A stretch of DNA of 64,000 nt from Cellulosimicrobium cellulans (GCF_007679345.1 NZ_VEGH01000002.1:372001-436000); one strand, 5' to 3'; shown: positions 28,359-37,621, numbered from the stretch's first letter. Numbers and translations are program-made. The notes: generated by a model from the letters alone, not told the origin.

Positions 28359-28903
28359 GCCTCGCCGACGAGGACCACGTGGGCGGCCTCGGCCAGTCGT
28401 CGCTCGTTGGGGTACGCGAGCCGCCCCGGCAGGTCCACCACCGGTACCCACGCCACGTCCTCCGCCTCGCCGTCCGGGTCGCCCTCGACGGTCAGCTCGC
28501 CGCCGACCGCGCCGAGGAGGTAGTGGTGCACCATCTTGTGCACGCGGCGGTCGTCCCCGGTGAACCAGTAGTCGATGACGCCGAGGCGGCGCACGATGCG
28601 GCCGACGATGCCCGTCTCCTCTGCGATCTCGCGGACGGCGGCCTGCTCCGGCGTCTCCTCGCCCTCCAGGTGCCCCTTGGGCAGGCACCACTCGAGCCGG
28701 CCGGCCCGGTTGCGGCGCGCGATGACGGCGGCGACGTGCAGCCCGGCGTCCAGGCGCACGACCAGTCCCCCCGCGGAGGTCTCCTCGACGACGGGCAGGT
28801 GCGGGTGCCGCGGCCGGGTCGCGCGAGGGTCGATCCGCAGCGCGTGACCGCCCGGCGGCGCGGGGACGCCCTGCGGGGGCAGGGCGCGCGCGGGCTCGGG
28901 CAT
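28355..28903 (-). CDS. NUDIX hydrolase (MutT4-like)
   Basis: Hydrolase of nucleoside diphosphates linked to another group. It has 182 residues. The Nudix box is complete: GHLEGEETPEQAAVREIAEETGI, split by family pattern as G-x5-E-x7-REUxEExGU. The chain starts ATG (MPEPARALPP) with no ribosome site; TACAGT lies 8-13 bases upstream on the minus strand, so the mRNA may be leaderless. The position, divergent from cca and upstream of the DUF6049 gene and murJ, equals mutT4 of M. tuberculosis. Substrate cannot be read from the sequence. Confidence 0.88.
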   Translation of the reverse strand: MPEPARALPPQGVPAPPGGHALRIDPRATRPRHPHLPVVEETSAGGLVVRLDAGLHVAAVIARRNRAGRLEWCLPKGHLEGEETPEQAAVREIAEETGIVGRIVRRLGVIDYWFTGDDRRVHKMVHHYLLGAVGGELTVEGDPDGEAEDVAWVPVVDLPGRLAYPNERRLAEAAHVVLVGEA

Positions 28904-29086
28904 GCAGGCCACTGTAACGACTCCGTCACGGCCCCCGGACGGACTCGGCGTGGAGGACCTGTGCGTGCCGACCGGCGGCGGAGCCGCGGAGGGACCTCCG
29001 CGCGGCGGTGCTCGCGACCGCCCGGGCCCGCGACCGGGACCCCGGTCGGGACGGGCCGCCGCCCCGATCTGGCAGGCTTGGTCGTC

Positions 29087-30640
29087 GTGCCGTCCGACGA
29101 CCTGACACCCCGTACCGCGCCCGACGACTCCCCGGACGCGGCGGACGTCCCCGCGCCCGCGGGGGCGGGGACCGGCGTCGACGCGGAGGCCCTGCTCGCC
29201 CTGCAGAAGCGTGCGCTCGGCGTGATCGCGGGGCTGGCGCCGGCGGCCCTCGAGCTCGGCGAGCTGTTCCGCGCGGCGGGCCACGAGCTCGCCCTGGTCG
29301 GCGGACCCGTGCGCGACGCGTTCCTCGGCCGGCCCAGCGCCGACCTGGACTTCACCACGTCGGCCACGCCGGACGAGACCGAGCGGATCCTCGCCGCGTG
29401 GGGCGACGCGCACTGGGACATCGGCCGGGCGTTCGGCACCATCGGCGCGCGGCGGCACGGGCGCCGGGGGTCCGAGGACGTGGTCGTCGAGGTGACCACC
29501 TACCGGACCGATGCGTACGACCCCTCCTCCCGCAAGCCCGAGGTCGCGTTCGGCGACTCGCTGGAGGGCGATCTGTCCCGCCGTGACTTCACCGTGAACT
29601 CCATGGCGATCCGGCTGCCGGACCTCACCTTCGTCGACCCCTTCGACGGCCTGCGGGACCTGGCGCGCGGGGTCCTGCGCACCCCGGTCGACCCGCGCCA
29701 GTCGTTCGACGACGACCCGCTGCGCATGATGCGGGCCGCCCGGTTCGCCGCGCAGCTCGGGTTCCACGTGGAACCGGCGACGCTCGCGGCCGCGACGGAC
29801 ATGGCGGACCGGGTGGCGATCGTGTCGGCCGAGCGGGTCCGCGACGAGCTGGTCAAGCTGCTGCTGTCCCGGCAGCCGCGCCCGGGTCTGCGCGTGCTCG
29901 TCGACACCGGCCTGGCGCAGCAGGTGCTGCCCGAGCTGCCCGCCCTGCGGCTCGAGATCGACGAGCACCACCGGCACAAGGACGTCTACGAGCACTCGCT
30001 GACGGTGCTCGACAAGGCCATCGCGCTGGAGACGGGTCCCGACGGCCCCGTGCCCGGGCCGGACCTCGTGCTGCGGCTGGCGGCGCTGCTGCACGACATC
30101 GGCAAGCCCGCGACCCGCCGGTTCGAGTCGGGCGGCGGCGTCTCGTTCCACCACCACGAGGTCGTGGGCGCCAAGCTCGTCGCCAAGCGGCTGCGGGCGC
30201 TGCACTTCGACAAGGCGACCGTCCAGGCCGTCGCGCGCCTGACCGAGCTGCACCTGCGGTTCCACGGCTACGGCGAGGGCGCGTGGACGGACTCGGCAGT
30301 GCGCCGCTACGTCACCGACGCCGGCCCGCTGCTGGAGCGGCTGCACCGGCTGACCCGGTCCGACTGCACCACCCGGAACGTGCGGAAGGCCCGACGGCTG
30401 TCCGAGGCGTACGACGACCTGGAGGAGCGGATCGCGCGGCTCGCCGAGGCGGAGGAGCTGGCGTCGATCCGGCCCGACCTCGACGGTACGCAGATCATGG
30501 CGGCCCTCGGCATCGGCCCGGGCCGCGAGGTCGGCGAGGCGTACAAGCACCTGCTCGAGCTGCGGATGGAGCACGGGCCGCTGGGGGAGGAGCGCGCCCG
30601 CGCGGAGCTCGCGTCCTGGTGGGCGGCCCGGCAGGCCTGA
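29087..30640 (+). CDS. cca: CCA tRNA nucleotidyltransferase
   Basis: Adds or repairs the 3' CCA of tRNA (class II, with HD domain). It has 517 residues. The nucleotidyltransferase core has ALVGGPVRDAFLGRPSADLDFTT, with the catalytic DLD at 86-88, then RRDFTVNSMAI and DDPLRMMRAARFAAQLGF. The HD domain has LRLAALLHDIGKPATR and HHHEVVGAKL. The GTG start (VPSDDLTPR) has no ribosome site and CAGGCT lies eight bases before it, so a leaderless mRNA is possible; in-frame start sites further up lack similarity. A perfect parS palindrome lies within the coding sequence (it encodes the FHVEP segment). Confidence 0.93.
   Translation: MPSDDLTPRTAPDDSPDAADVPAPAGAGTGVDAEALLALQKRALGVIAGLAPAALELGELFRAAGHELALVGGPVRDAFLGRPSADLDFTTSATPDETERILAAWGDAHWDIGRAFGTIGARRHGRRGSEDVVVEVTTYRTDAYDPSSRKPEVAFGDSLEGDLSRRDFTVNSMAIRLPDLTFVDPFDGLRDLARGVLRTPVDPRQSFDDDPLRMMRAARFAAQLGFHVEPATLAAATDMADRVAIVSAERVRDELVKLLLSRQPRPGLRVLVDTGLAQQVLPELPALRLEIDEHHRHKDVYEHSLTVLDKAIALETGPDGPVPGPDLVLRLAALLHDIGKPATRRFESGGGVSFHHHEVVGAKLVAKRLRALHFDKATVQAVARLTELHLRFHGYGEGAWTDSAVRRYVTDAGPLLERLHRLTRSDCTTRNVRKARRLSEAYDDLEERIARLAEAEELASIRPDLDGTQIMAALGIGPGREVGEAYKHLLELRMEHGPLGEERARAELASWWAARQA
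29761..29774. other. parS: Outlying parS site inside cca
   Basis: A perfect GTTCCACGTGGAAC embedded in the coding sequence of cca, about 15 kb from the main cluster. Confidence 0.88.
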
Positions 30641-30653
30641 CGCGCCCGTCCGT

Positions 30654-30669
30654 GCCCCGTGCGCGGGGC
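30654..30669. terminator. Hairpin between convergent cca and MFS gene
   Basis: GCCCCG/CGGGGC stem (30654-30659 with 30664-30669), loop TGCG, in the 43-bp convergent gap. Flanking GCCCG and CGGGC can extend it imperfectly. Confidence 0.5.
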
Positions 30670-30683
30670 GAGCGCGGGCTGGG

Positions 30684-31979
30684 TCAGGCCGGGGCCGGGA
30701 CCTCGGTGGGCTCCGTGGCGCGCGTGCGGTACACCAGCGCGGTCGCCAGGTAGCCCGCGGCGATCAGCGCGAACACGGCGGGGGACCACCCGGTGTCCGG
30801 CAGCGCGACCGCGGCCAGCGCCGCCGCGCCCACGAACGCCGCGTTGAACAGCACGTCGTAGAGCGCGAAGGCCCGGCCGCGGAACGCGTCGGCCGTGTCG
30901 CGCTGGACGATCGTGTCGACGGCGATCTTCGCGCCCTGCGCCGCCAGGCCCAGCACCAGCGACCCCGCGAGGACGGCCGGGTAGGCGACCGTGAAGACGA
31001 GCAGCACCTGGGTCGCCGCCGCGAGGAGCAGGCAGACCGTGATCCAGCCGTGCGGCCCGATGAGCGGTGACACGACCGGCGTCACGACGATCGCCAGCGC
31101 GAACCCGACGCCCGTGACCGCCGCGACGGTGCCGAACGTGACGAGGCCGGCGCGCGCGTCCGTGGGGTCGGAGAGCAGGTTGCGGGAGATGAGCAGGCTG
31201 GCGATGAACACGGCGCCGTAGAGGAACCGGTGCACCGCCATCACCCCGAGCGCGCGGGCGGGGGTGCCGCGGCGCACCAGGTACCGGGCGCCGTCGACGA
31301 GGCCACGCGCCAGCGTCCCGAGGGCCTGGCGCAGCTCGGCGGCGTCCGCCCGGACGTCGGGTCCCAGGCGGTCCTTGCCGAGGCGCGTGGCCAGGAGCGA
31401 CGCGACGCTCATCAGCACAGCCGCGGCCAGCAGCGAGGCGACGTCCTGGGCCCCGCCGTCGGGCAGGGCGAGGCTCAGCAGGAACCCCACGCCCCAGCCG
31501 ACCCCGGAGGACACCGTGCCGAGGGTCGGGGTGATCGAGTTCGCGGTGAGCAGCAGCGGCCCGGCGACCACCCGCGGCTGGGACGCCGACAGGGCCGACA
31601 GCAGGAAGCGGTTGACCGACAGCGTCGCCAGCGCCAGGACGTACACGGCGGGCCCGACGCCGGCCGTCGCCATGACGAGCGCGACGACGAGCGTCAGCCC
31701 GGCGCGGACCAGGTTGCCCACCAGCAGTACCTGCCGACGTCGCCAGCGGTCGAGCAGGACGCCCGCCCACGGCCCGACGACCGTGAACGGCAGCAGCAGC
31801 ACGGCGAACGCGGCGGCGACGCCGGTCGCGGTCGTGGCGTTCTCCGGCGAGAAGAAGAACAGCGTGGCCAGGCCGGCCTGGAACAGGCCGTCGGAGCACT
31901 GGCTGACCAGGCGGACGGTGAGCAGCCGCCGGAAGTCCACCAGGGGCCACAGCTGCTTCAGATCGGAGACCACCTGCAC
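30684..31979 (-). CDS. MFS transporter
   Basis: Twelve-segment major facilitator protein of 431 residues, of the drug or metabolite exporter kind. The motif-A region after helix 2 reads GPWAGVLLDRWRRRQVLLVGN. A large cytoplasmic loop falls after helix 6 (RLGKDRLGPDVRADAAELRQALG...). The substrate is unknown. The start is GTG (VQVVSDLKQLW); TAGCCT lies six bases before it on the minus strand and there is no ribosome site, so the transcript is probably leaderless. GTG 31973 is an alternative. It is divergent from the next small gene and convergent with cca. Confidence 0.85.
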   Translation of the reverse strand: MQVVSDLKQLWPLVDFRRLLTVRLVSQCSDGLFQAGLATLFFFSPENATTATGVAAAFAVLLLPFTVVGPWAGVLLDRWRRRQVLLVGNLVRAGLTLVVALVMATAGVGPAVYVLALATLSVNRFLLSALSASQPRVVAGPLLLTANSITPTLGTVSSGVGWGVGFLLSLALPDGGAQDVASLLAAAVLMSVASLLATRLGKDRLGPDVRADAAELRQALGTLARGLVDGARYLVRRGTPARALGVMAVHRFLYGAVFIASLLISRNLLSDPTDARAGLVTFGTVAAVTGVGFALAIVVTPVVSPLIGPHGWITVCLLLAAATQVLLVFTVAYPAVLAGSLVLGLAAQGAKIAVDTIVQRDTADAFRGRAFALYDVLFNAAFVGAAALAAVALPDTGWSPAVFALIAAGYLATALVYRTRATEPTEVPAPA

Positions 31980-31985
31980 CGGGCC

Positions 31986-32011
31986 AGGCTATCCGGGCCG
32001 CCGCCTAGACT
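31986..32011. promoter_or_regulatory. Divergent -10 elements
   Basis: TAGCCT on the minus strand (31991-31986) faces the MFS gene, and TAGACT on the plus strand (32006-32011) faces the small gene. Neither has a clear -35 element. Confidence 0.5.
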
Positions 32012-32039
32012 CGGCGGACCCCCGGAACCGAGGAGACGC

Positions 32040-32516
32040 ATGACCACCGAGCCCCAGGACGCCGCCCCGCTGCCCGAGGGCTGGCACCTCATCCCGCCGG
32101 AGACGCTCGGGACGCCGGGCATCGCCTTCGCCGCCGCCCACGAGACCCCCGACGCGGGCTTCACCGCGAACGTCACGGTCGGGGTGCAGCGCTCGGCCGA
32201 CCCCGGTCTGGTCGTCGCGCTCGGTGCCGAGGCGGTCCGGGCGATCGAGGCGACCGAGCAGGAGGTCGTCGTGGCGCGCCGGGAGCAGCGGGGCGACTCC
32301 GCGGTCGCGCAGGAGGTGCACTTCACCACGACCGTCGACGGCGGGGCGGTGCCGATGACGCAGGTGCAGGAGTTCGTGGCGGTCCCGGTCGGAGACGGCG
32401 GGCCCGACCGGGTGTGGACGGTGTCCGCCACCGCGACCCGGGCGCAGGCCGAGGTGCTCGCGGACGGGCTCGCGACGCTGCTCGACCAGCTGCGCGCGGA
32501 GATCGCGGGCTCCTGA
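32040..32516 (+). CDS. Small conserved protein, possibly LpqN/DUF1795-like
   Basis: A 158-residue soluble protein without signal peptide or membrane segment. The pattern LPEGWHLIPPETLGTPGIAFAAAHETP, then FTANVTVGVQRS and a central beta-rich part (VAQEVHFTTTVDGGAVPMTQVQEFVAV), ending in a helix (ATRAQAEVLADGLATLLDQL), resembles the compact alpha/beta fold of LpqN/PsbP-like (DUF1795) proteins. I assign this with low certainty and no function. The ATG follows AGGAGA. A TAGACT -10 lies 28 bases upstream. Confidence 0.7.
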   Translation: MTTEPQDAAPLPEGWHLIPPETLGTPGIAFAAAHETPDAGFTANVTVGVQRSADPGLVVALGAEAVRAIEATEQEVVVARREQRGDSAVAQEVHFTTTVDGGAVPMTQVQEFVAVPVGDGGPDRVWTVSATATRAQAEVLADGLATLLDQLRAEIAGS

Positions 32517-32527
32517 GCGGCGCTCAG
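32513..32527. terminator. Compact hairpin covering two convergent stop codons
   Basis: CTGAGC/GCTCAG stem (32513-32518 with 32522-32527) spans the stop codons of the small gene and of the ferredoxin gene, which are only seven bases apart. Confidence 0.35.
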
Positions 32528-33498
32528 CCCCGGGCGGGCGGCGCCGACGAGCCGAACGGGTGCGCCCGCCGGTAGGCGCACACCGGGCACAGCCCGCCCT
32601 CGCCGCCGCCGAACGGCGCGCGGCAGCGGGCGCAGGTCCGGGTGAGCACACGGGCGACGTCGTGCACGCCTGCGCCGACGACCGCGGCCCAGGGCGGGGC
32701 CGGGGCCAGTCGCAGCGCGCCGGTCGGGCACAGCTCCGCGCACCCGCCGCAGCCGGTGCAGGCGGCCACGTCCTGGCGCAGCACGACGGCGGCGGGTCGG
32801 TCGTCGGTGCCGACGAGGCGCAGCGCGTCCTCCGGGCAGCCGCGGACGCACACCCCGCACGCCGTGCAGCCGGGGGCGCCGAGGACGAGGACCGACCGGT
32901 CGGCGCCCCGGCCCGGGCACGCGTCCCCGGGGCCCGGTGACGCCGACCCCTGTCCGGCTCGTCCGTTCCCCGGCGCCTCCTCCGGCACGTCCGCCGGCCG
33001 GTCGGCCGGCACGCCCAGCGCGGCGAGGGCGTCGCGCAGCCGGGCCGGCTCGGTGCCCGCGCGCCTGCGCCCACCGGGCCGCACCGCCGCCGCGGGGGCG
33101 AGCGCCGCCCGCCTCGGCAGACCCAGCCCGGCGGCGTCCCTGACCGGGCGCGCCCGCGCACCGGGCGGGTCGCGCGGAGGGACGACGAGCACGCGCTCGG
33201 GCCGGCCCGCGCGGCGCAGCACGTCGTCGGCCGCCGCCGCGCCCGCGCCCGGGTGCACGTCGTGCACGGTGACGGACAGCGCCCCGGCCGCGACGAGCTC
33301 GAGGAACGCGGACGCCGGGAGGTCGGCGCCGCACCCCGCCAGCCGCACCGCGACGGCGCGGCGCGGCGCGCGCAGGCGGCCGGGCGTCCCCGCGCAGAGC
33401 AGGTGCAGGTGGACCGGGTCGGGGAGCCGGGCGAGCCAGCGCAGCACAGGACCGAGCGCGTCGGAGGCCTCCTGGGTGCCCCCGGACCCGCCGGCCAC
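32524..33498 (-). CDS. 4Fe-4S dicluster protein with C-terminal zinc ribbon
   Basis: A 324-residue protein at the end of the DMSO-reductase operon. Residues 1-195 have no motif I recognise and include a Pro/Arg-rich stretch. Two ferredoxin motifs follow: C211, C214, C217, C221 and C247, C250, C253, C257. A C-terminal CxxC...CxxC ribbon has C289, C292, C304 and C307. It has neither a signal peptide nor a membrane helix, so it is cytoplasmic. A role in electron supply or in maturation of the reductase is inferred from position. The GTG start lies three bases after the torD stop codon. Confidence 0.82.
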   Translation of the reverse strand: MAGGSGGTQEASDALGPVLRWLARLPDPVHLHLLCAGTPGRLRAPRRAVAVRLAGCGADLPASAFLELVAAGALSVTVHDVHPGAGAAAADDVLRRAGRPERVLVVPPRDPPGARARPVRDAAGLGLPRRAALAPAAAVRPGGRRRAGTEPARLRDALAALGVPADRPADVPEEAPGNGRAGQGSASPGPGDACPGRGADRSVLVLGAPGCTACGVCVRGCPEDALRLVGTDDRPAAVVLRQDVAACTGCGGCAELCPTGALRLAPAPPWAAVVGAGVHDVARVLTRTCARCRAPFGGGEGGLCPVCAYRRAHPFGSSAPPARG

Positions 33499-33501
33499 CG
33501 G

Positions 33502-34185
33502 TCAGCCGTCCGCCGTGAGCAGGGCCGCGTGCGCCAGCACCCCGGTGCCCAGCAGCGCCACGCCGCGGAAGAAGTCGGTCCGCGCGTGCCGCTGCACGAG
33601 GGCCAGGCAGTCGCGGCCCCAGGCGAGGGGGTGGTCGACAAGGAACTCGCGCAGCGCGACCGCGGTCGCGATCGCGCGCGCCTCCTCGCCGGCGTCCAGG
33701 GCGTCGAGCACCCGCAGGCTCAGGTGCGCGACGAAGTCGAGCTCGAGCCCCAGGTGGTCGTCGGGCTCGCGGTTGAGCGCCGGAGCGACCCGGTCGAACG
33801 CGCGGTAGGCGGCCCGGACCGCGAACGTCGGCGCCTCAAACAGCAGCCGGTCGCGGCTGCGGTGCACGGACTCGTACGGCGGGGCGAGGAGGGGTCCCGG
33901 GCCGGTGAACAGGGTCTGGTGGTCGCGGCGCAGCGCGGCGAGGTCGTGGCCCGCGCCGCTGCTGAGCAGTGCCGCCCCCTCCCGGGACCCCGGGTCGGTG
34001 AGCGGCCAGCCGTCCATCAGGCCGGGTGCGCGCAGCCGCCCGACGAGGCCCGCGTCGGGCGGCTCGAGCAGCAGGCGGGACAGCAGGACGCAGCAGCCCG
34101 CGAGGTCGTCGAGGTGCCGGGTCCACGCGCGGGGCCCGGCCGTGCCGGCGGGGGGATCGGCGGCGGTGCGCTCGGTGGGGGTCAC
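33502..34185 (-). CDS. TorD/DmsD-type molybdoenzyme chaperone
   Basis: A 227-residue cytoplasmic protein of the TorD family, which binds the Tat signal of a molybdoenzyme and holds it until the cofactor is in place. All-helical, with the family signatures LLSRLLLEPPDAGLVGRLR, then YESVHRS and EPDDHLGLELDFVAHLSLRVL (the E-P-D-D-H motif). The start is GTG (VTPTERTAADP) with GAGGAG eight bases upstream; upstream in-frame codons run into the gap. It lies between dmsA and the ferredoxin gene, and DmsA here has a twin-arginine signal, its expected client. Confidence 0.88.
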   Translation of the reverse strand: MTPTERTAADPPAGTAGPRAWTRHLDDLAGCCVLLSRLLLEPPDAGLVGRLRAPGLMDGWPLTDPGSREGAALLSSGAGHDLAALRRDHQTLFTGPGPLLAPPYESVHRSRDRLLFEAPTFAVRAAYRAFDRVAPALNREPDDHLGLELDFVAHLSLRVLDALDAGEEARAIATAVALREFLVDHPLAWGRDCLALVQRHARTDFFRGVALLGTGVLAHAALLTADG

Positions 34186-34232
34186 GGCAGGGCTCCTCGG
34201 TGGGTGGGCTCGGCGGCGGGCGGTCGCGCGGG

Positions 34233-36671
34233 TCAGGTCCTCGTCACCTCCACCAGGTTCGTGTGCTGCGCGTTCCCCTTGGCCAGCGGTGACGGGTGCA
34301 GGCTCGTCAGCGTGTTGACGCTGCCGCCGAGGTCGACGCCGTCCTCGTCCGGCGCGAACCACGCGCCCTGCGGGATGGAGACCACCCCGGGCGCGATCCG
34401 CGGCGTCACGCGCGCGACGATCCGCACCCGCCCGCGGTCGTTGACCACGTCGACCGTGTCCCCGTTCTGCACGTCGCGGTCAGCCGCGTCGGCGGGGTTG
34501 ATCCACATCTCCTGCGGGTGCGCCTCCTGCAGCCACGGGACGTTGCCGTAGGTCGAGTGGGTCCGGGACTTGTAGTGGTGCCCGATGAGCTGCAGCGGGT
34601 ACCGCTCGCGCAGCGGGTCCTCGGGACCCTCCCGGGAGGCCAGGTACTCCGGCAGCGCGGTGATCCGGTCGCCGTCCGGGAGCACCCAGGTGTCGGCGAT
34701 CTCCTGCAGCGCCGCCGAGTAGATCTCGATCTTCCCCGACGGCGTGCTCAGCGGGTGGGCCTCGGGGTCCGCCCGGAAGTCGGCGAGCGGCACCACCGGG
34801 CCGTCGGGGTTCATCTCCTTGTAGATGCCCTGCTTCCGGAACGTCTCGTAGTCGGGGACGCCGGGGGTCAGCTCGCGCGTCTCCGCCAGCACCGCGCGCA
34901 CCCACTCCTCCTGGGTCTTGCCCTCGGTGAAGTCGTCCGCGACGCCCATCCGCTCTGCGACGCCGGTGAGGATGTCGTACACCGGCCGGCACTCCCACAT
35001 CGGCTCGATCGCCCGGTCCGCGAACACCAGGTAGCCGAGCGCGCCGGCGGAGCCCTGCTGCGCGAGGTCGACCTGCTCCGCCGTGGACGCGTCTGGCAGC
35101 AGGATGTCGGCGTACCGGGCGGAGACAGTCATCTGGTGGTCGATGACGACGATCGTGAGGTCGTCCGGCTCGGACAGGATCTCGCCGGTCCGGTTGATGT
35201 CGGCGTGCTGGTTGACCAGGGCGTTGCCGGCGTACTGCCAGATGAACCGGATGGGGGCGGTGAGCCGGTCGGCCCCGCGGATCCCGTCGCTGAGCGCGGT
35301 CATCTCCTCGTGCCGGACGATGGCGTCCGTCCAGTTGAACACCGACACCTCGGTGCTCACGGGGTTCTTCAGGGTGGGGAACGCGGCCGTCGCCATCGAG
35401 TACGCCGCCTCGCGGCCGCCGGTACCGCCGCCGGGCACGCCGATCTGCCCGATCATCGCCGCGAGCGTGAACACGGCGCGCGCGGAGTTCTCCCCGTTGG
35501 AGTGCCGCTGCGGGCCCCAGCCCTGGTTGATGCTGCACGGCTCGGCGCTCGCGATCTCCCGGGCCAGCCGCGTGATGGTGCCGGCGGGCACCCCGGTGAC
35601 CGCGGCCGCCCACTCGGGTGTCTTCGCCGTGCCGTCCGGCCCGCGGCCCAGCACGTAGGACCGGTAGGAGGACCCGGGGGCGGCACCGGCCGGCAGGTGG
35701 TCCTCGTCGAAGCCGACGCAGTACCGGTCGAGGAACGCCTGGTCGTGCAGGTCCTCGGTGATCATCACGTGCGCGAGGCCGGCGACCAGCGCCGCGTCGG
35801 TGTTCGGCCGGATCGGCACCCACTCGTCGGCGAGCGTCACCGCGGTCTCGGACTGCCGCGGGTCGATGACGATCGTGCGCACCTGCGACGCCTGCTTGGC
35901 CCGGGTGGTCACGAACAGCTCGCCGCCGCCGCTCATCCGGGTCTCGTGCGGGTTGTTGCCGAACAGGACGACGAGCTGCGAGTTCACCAGGTCGTCGAAC
36001 GAGTTGCCCGACACCCACTCGCCGTAGTGGAACGGGTAGGCGGTGGTGATCTGCGCGGTCGAGTAGTCGGAGTAGTGGTTCAGGTAGCCGCCGAGCAGGT
36101 TCATCAGCCGGGCGACGCCGGTGGCGGCGGGCGGCCAGGAGCAGGCGACGGTGGCGCCCAGCACCCCGGTGCCGTAGTTGAGGTAGACCGCCTCGTTGCC
36201 GTACCGGTCGATCGTGGCGCGCAGCGCGTCGGCGACCGCGTCGAGGGCCTCGTCCCAGGAGATCTGCTCGAACTCGCCGGAGCCGCGCGGGCCGACCCGG
36301 CGCATCGGGTGCTTGAGCCGGTCGGGGTTGTGCACCCGCTGCCGGATCGCGCGGCCGCGGACGCACGCGCGGATCTGCGGCAGCTCCGGGTCGTCGCCGC
36401 CGGTGGGGTCGGAGTCGACCCGCGTGATCTGGCCGTCCTCGACGGTGAGCAGCACCGGGCAGCGGGAGCCGCAGTTCACCATGCAGGCGGACCACACCTG
36501 CCGAGGGCCGTCGGGGTCCTGCGCGGCCCGCGCCGGGGCGAGCGGCAGCAGCCCGAGGCGCGCGCCGGCCGCGCCCGCCGCGGCGGCCCCGCCGGCGGCG
36601 GCGCTCCAGGCCACGAACGACCGCCGGCTGACCGGGGCCTCGAGCGGGGTGCGGGGGGTGGTGGTCGTCAT
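34233..36671 (-). CDS. dmsA: DMSO reductase-type catalytic subunit (Mo-bisMGD, Tat-exported)
   Basis: Molybdopterin oxidoreductase of 812 residues. A twin-arginine signal (SRRSFVAW, R16-R17, then an Ala/Gly-rich stretch to about residue 50) predicts export with its cofactor. The Fe-S cluster ligands are C63, C67, C71 and C103. The middle holds NHYSDYSTAQITTAYPFHYG, resembling the DmsA region with the serine Mo ligand, and LFGNNPHETRMSGGG. The C-terminal MGD-binding domain has HYKSRTHSTYGN and DLGGSVNTLTSLHPSPLAKGNAQHTNLVEV. The likely acceptor is DMSO, TMAO or a related S/N-oxide, but the exact substrate is not certain. Ribosome site GAGGGAG is seven bases upstream. It is third in the operon after dmsB and dmsC. 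Confidence 0.92.
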   Translation of the reverse strand: MTTTTPRTPLEAPVSRRSFVAWSAAAGGAAAAGAAGARLGLLPLAPARAAQDPDGPRQVWSACMVNCGSRCPVLLTVEDGQITRVDSDPTGGDDPELPQIRACVRGRAIRQRVHNPDRLKHPMRRVGPRGSGEFEQISWDEALDAVADALRATIDRYGNEAVYLNYGTGVLGATVACSWPPAATGVARLMNLLGGYLNHYSDYSTAQITTAYPFHYGEWVSGNSFDDLVNSQLVVLFGNNPHETRMSGGGELFVTTRAKQASQVRTIVIDPRQSETAVTLADEWVPIRPNTDAALVAGLAHVMITEDLHDQAFLDRYCVGFDEDHLPAGAAPGSSYRSYVLGRGPDGTAKTPEWAAAVTGVPAGTITRLAREIASAEPCSINQGWGPQRHSNGENSARAVFTLAAMIGQIGVPGGGTGGREAAYSMATAAFPTLKNPVSTEVSVFNWTDAIVRHEEMTALSDGIRGADRLTAPIRFIWQYAGNALVNQHADINRTGEILSEPDDLTIVVIDHQMTVSARYADILLPDASTAEQVDLAQQGSAGALGYLVFADRAIEPMWECRPVYDILTGVAERMGVADDFTEGKTQEEWVRAVLAETRELTPGVPDYETFRKQGIYKEMNPDGPVVPLADFRADPEAHPLSTPSGKIEIYSAALQEIADTWVLPDGDRITALPEYLASREGPEDPLRERYPLQLIGHHYKSRTHSTYGNVPWLQEAHPQEMWINPADAADRDVQNGDTVDVVNDRGRVRIVARVTPRIAPGVVSIPQGAWFAPDEDGVDLGGSVNTLTSLHPSPLAKGNAQHTNLVEVTRT

Positions 36672-36682
36672 GGCGGGCTCCC

Positions 36683-37621
36683 TCAGATCCCGATGCGGGC
36701 GTAGGACTCGAAGAACTGCACGCGGCCGACCGTCTCGGCGACGAGCACGAGGACGAAGGCGCTGCTCGCGGTGACCAGGAGCAGCCGGCGGCCGCCCGCC
36801 GCGGCGGCCCGGTAGAGGAACAGCGCGAGCACGCCGGCGCCCAGCACCGCGAGCACGAGGCGCAGGTGCAGCCAGCCGCCGGCGGTGAGCGCGGCCGCCG
36901 CGGCGGTCGCCGCGGGGCTGCCGTCGTTCGCGAGGCCGAGCAGCCACGCGGGCAGGACGAGCAGCTCGACCGCGAGCACGCCGATCGACGCGAGGCCGAT
37001 GCCGCGCAGGCTGCTGCGTAGCATCGCGTCCAGGACCGCCTCGGCGCCGTCGGCCCGCTCCGCGCCCTCCGCCCCCGGGCGCCGCGCGCGGAGGCTCGCC
37101 GCGACGACGAAGGTGGCTCCCACCGCGAGGCAGCCGAGCAGGGACGTCGTGGCGAAGAACGCCACCGGCGTCGTCCAGGTGTTCCAGGCCGGCACGGTGG
37201 GGATCAGGTACACCTGCGCGCTGGCCCAGACGAACGCGAGCCCGACCAGCGCCGTCACCGCGGCGACCGCCTGCCGGATCCCCGGGGTGAGCCAGCGCCG
37301 CCACTGGCAGAGCGCGAACCCCGCGCCCAGGGCGGTGAACACGCAGCCCAGCAGGATCTCCCGGGACAGCCACGACGAGCCGAGGTTGTTCAGGACGTTG
37401 AGCAGGTTCACCGGGTTGCCCAGGTGCAGCAGCGACACCGCCAGCGCGGCGACCATCACCGGGCCGATCGCGTAGAGCGCGGGGTCCGAGAGCCGGTCGA
37501 CGGTCGCGGCGGGGTACCGCCGGCGGGCCAGCACCTGCACCGCGCCGAGCACGACGAACGAGCCGACCGACATCTGGGTGAGCAGCGTGAACAGGACGAG
37601 CGGGAGCTCACCGACGTGCAT
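36683..37621 (-). CDS. dmsC: DMSO reductase-type membrane anchor subunit
   Basis: DmsC/NrfD-type integral membrane protein of 312 residues with about eight helices, which takes electrons from menaquinol and passes them to the Fe-S subunit. It opens MHVGELPLVLFTLLTQMSVGSFVVLGAVQVL. A conserved SLLHLGNPVNLLNVLNNLGSSWLSREILLGCVFTALG matches DmsC, including the Ser-Arg-Glu stretch. A charged cytoplasmic loop (RARRPGAEGAERADGAEAV) lies near residue 195. The ATG shares a base with the dmsB stop (TGATG), which indicates coupled translation. Confidence 0.9.
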   Translation of the reverse strand: MHVGELPLVLFTLLTQMSVGSFVVLGAVQVLARRRYPAATVDRLSDPALYAIGPVMVAALAVSLLHLGNPVNLLNVLNNLGSSWLSREILLGCVFTALGAGFALCQWRRWLTPGIRQAVAAVTALVGLAFVWASAQVYLIPTVPAWNTWTTPVAFFATTSLLGCLAVGATFVVAASLRARRPGAEGAERADGAEAVLDAMLRSSLRGIGLASIGVLAVELLVLPAWLLGLANDGSPAATAAAAALTAGGWLHLRLVLAVLGAGVLALFLYRAAAAGGRRLLLVTASSAFVLVLVAETVGRVQFFESYARIGI

